This document shows positions 63,480 to 64,000 of a stretch of DNA of 64,000 bases, one piece after another (position 1 is the stretch's first letter; each line of letters opens with the position of its first letter). Location of the stretch: NCBI RefSeq assembly GCF_014646575.1, contig NZ_BMNN01000002.1, positions 302,255 to 366,254 of the forward strand. Reading direction: 5' to 3'. A program made the translations under genes and the position numbers. Under the pieces are notes generated by a model. It was not told where the DNA came from. It was given only the letters and a program-made list of their open reading frames with translations, and made no database searches. Source of the stretch: Halopseudomonas pertucinogena (GTDB lineage: Bacteria > Pseudomonadota > Gammaproteobacteria > Pseudomonadales > Pseudomonadaceae).

Positions 63480-64000
63480 TCAGATACAGCCCAGCGCCTG
63501 CGCATGATGCCGCAGGTGGTCATCAATGAAGGTGGAGATGAAGAAGTAACTGTGGTCATAGCCCGGCTGACGGCGCAGCGTCAACGGGTGCCCGGCCGCC
63601 GCGGCCGCCGCTTCCAGCGCCTCCGGCTTGAGCTGCTCGGCGAGGAAGTTGTCCGCATCACCCTGATCCACCAGCAGCGGCAGACGCTCCTCGGCGTTGG
63701 CGATCAGCTCGCAGGTATCCCACTGCTTCCACTGTTCCCGATCGTCACCCAGGTAATTGCCGAAGGCCTTGTGGCCCCAGGGGCAGTTGATCGGGTTGGT
63801 GATCGGCGCAAAGGCCGATACCGACTGGTAGCGCCCCGGGTTCTTCAACGCGCAGATCAGCGCCCCATGGCCACCCATGGAGTGACCGCTGATGGCGCGC
63901 CTGTCCGAAACCGGGAAGTTGCCTTCGATCAGGCCCGGCAGCTCCTGCACCACGTAGTCGTACATCTGGTAGTGCCGCGCCCAGGGCTGCTGGGTGGCGT
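63480..64000 (-). CDS. fghA: S-formylglutathione hydrolase, 5' end outside window
   Basis: The C-terminal 172 residues are present and the frame remains open at base 64000 (read upstream as [14 protein letters not shown]). The serine nucleophile elbow is [11 protein letters not shown]; the Asp is in [16 protein letters not shown] and the His in [11 protein letters not shown]. It hydrolyses S-formylglutathione to formate and glutathione, the second step of formaldehyde detoxification. Its usual partner adhC would lie just outside the window. ATG 63965 is internal, not the start. Confidence 0.93.
   Translation of the reverse strand, partial: ATQQPWARHYQMYDYVVQELPGLIEGNFPVSDRRAISGHSMGGHGALICALKNPGRYQSVSAFAPITNPINCPWGHKAFGNYLGDDREQWKQWDTCELIANAEERLPLLVDQGDADNFLAEQLKPEALEAAAAAAGHPLTLRRQPGYDHSYFFISTFIDDHLRHHAQALGCI

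Noticed and set aside
62915-63529. Several long overlapping open frames on both strands across the 89-bp repeats
   Set aside because: They arise because the repeat unit is open in most frames. Unit length is 88-89 bp, so each unit changes frame, and no ribosome binding site or family resemblance is present.

Overview
The window is a contiguous stretch of GC-rich, gene-dense chromosome from a Pseudomonas-type gammaproteobacterium. The assignment rests on several gene orders known from Pseudomonas: fghA-ispF-truD-surE-pcm-nlpD-rpoS; purU/mvaT/sbcB; Usp/pykA/fumarase/membrane GGDEF; argP/argO/sodB/bifA followed by a mexVW-like efflux pair; and grxD/argF/ABC ATPase. MvaT, the AnvM-free Entner-Doudoroff set (edd, pgl, eda), BfrB/Bfd and nitric oxide reductase fit a respiratory, facultatively denitrifying pseudomonad. 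A DUF368 gene between pcm and nlpD, and the nor operon layout, suggest a lineage outside P. aeruginosa (inference; a Halopseudomonas or stutzeri-like relative is possible).

Layout. 1-8.1 kb: the end of an MFS transporter, a LuxR-type response regulator with a convergent hybrid sensor kinase, a CurA-like reductase, glpK, a PerM-type membrane protein, a small secreted protein and tRNA-Pro(CGG). 8.1-11.7 kb: grxD, argF, an orphan ABC ATPase, a SlyD-like FKBP and a small SutA-like basic protein. 11.6-17 kb (minus strand): a tightly overlapping operon LplT-like MFS - DUF2157 - DUF4401 - GDYXXLXY, preceded by a GPH symporter. 17.3-18.2 kb: iron storage (bfd with a Fur box, bfr). 18.2-26.8 kb: an anaerobic block with a norQCBDEF cluster behind four NorR-type sites and a sigma-54-like promoter, then an IS481-like remnant, then ubiUVT (O2-independent ubiquinone synthesis) behind an Anr/Fnr box.

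26.9-34.8 kb: acyl-CoA dehydrogenase, ahpC/ahpF behind an OxyR site, a CBS protein, purU, mvaT, sbcB and a PilZ protein. 35-43.6 kb: a tandem Usp, the edd-pgl-eda operon divergent from pykA, class I fumarase and a membrane diguanylate cyclase. 43.6-52.7 kb: phospholipase-D-type synthase, acpH, a coiled-coil membrane protein, argP/argO, sodB, bifA and a lemA/GIDE pair. 52.8-64 kb: a MexVW-like RND pair, rpoS, nlpD, a DUF368 (PopT-type) flippase, pcm, surE, truD, ispF, a five-unit 89-bp tandem repeat and the 3' part of fghA.

No phage, CRISPR array, intact insertion sequence or rRNA was seen. The least conventional items are the NorR-type control region at 18.2-18.4 kb, the Shine-Dalgarno-sequestering inverted repeat at 15.5 kb, the overlapping DUF2157/DUF4401/GDYXXLXY operon, the SutA-like protein with its inverted-repeat leader, the LemA/GIDE-EF-hand pair, and the tandem array at 63.0-63.5 kb. 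None of these amounts to a proven new system. All calls come from reading the sequence; no database search was run.
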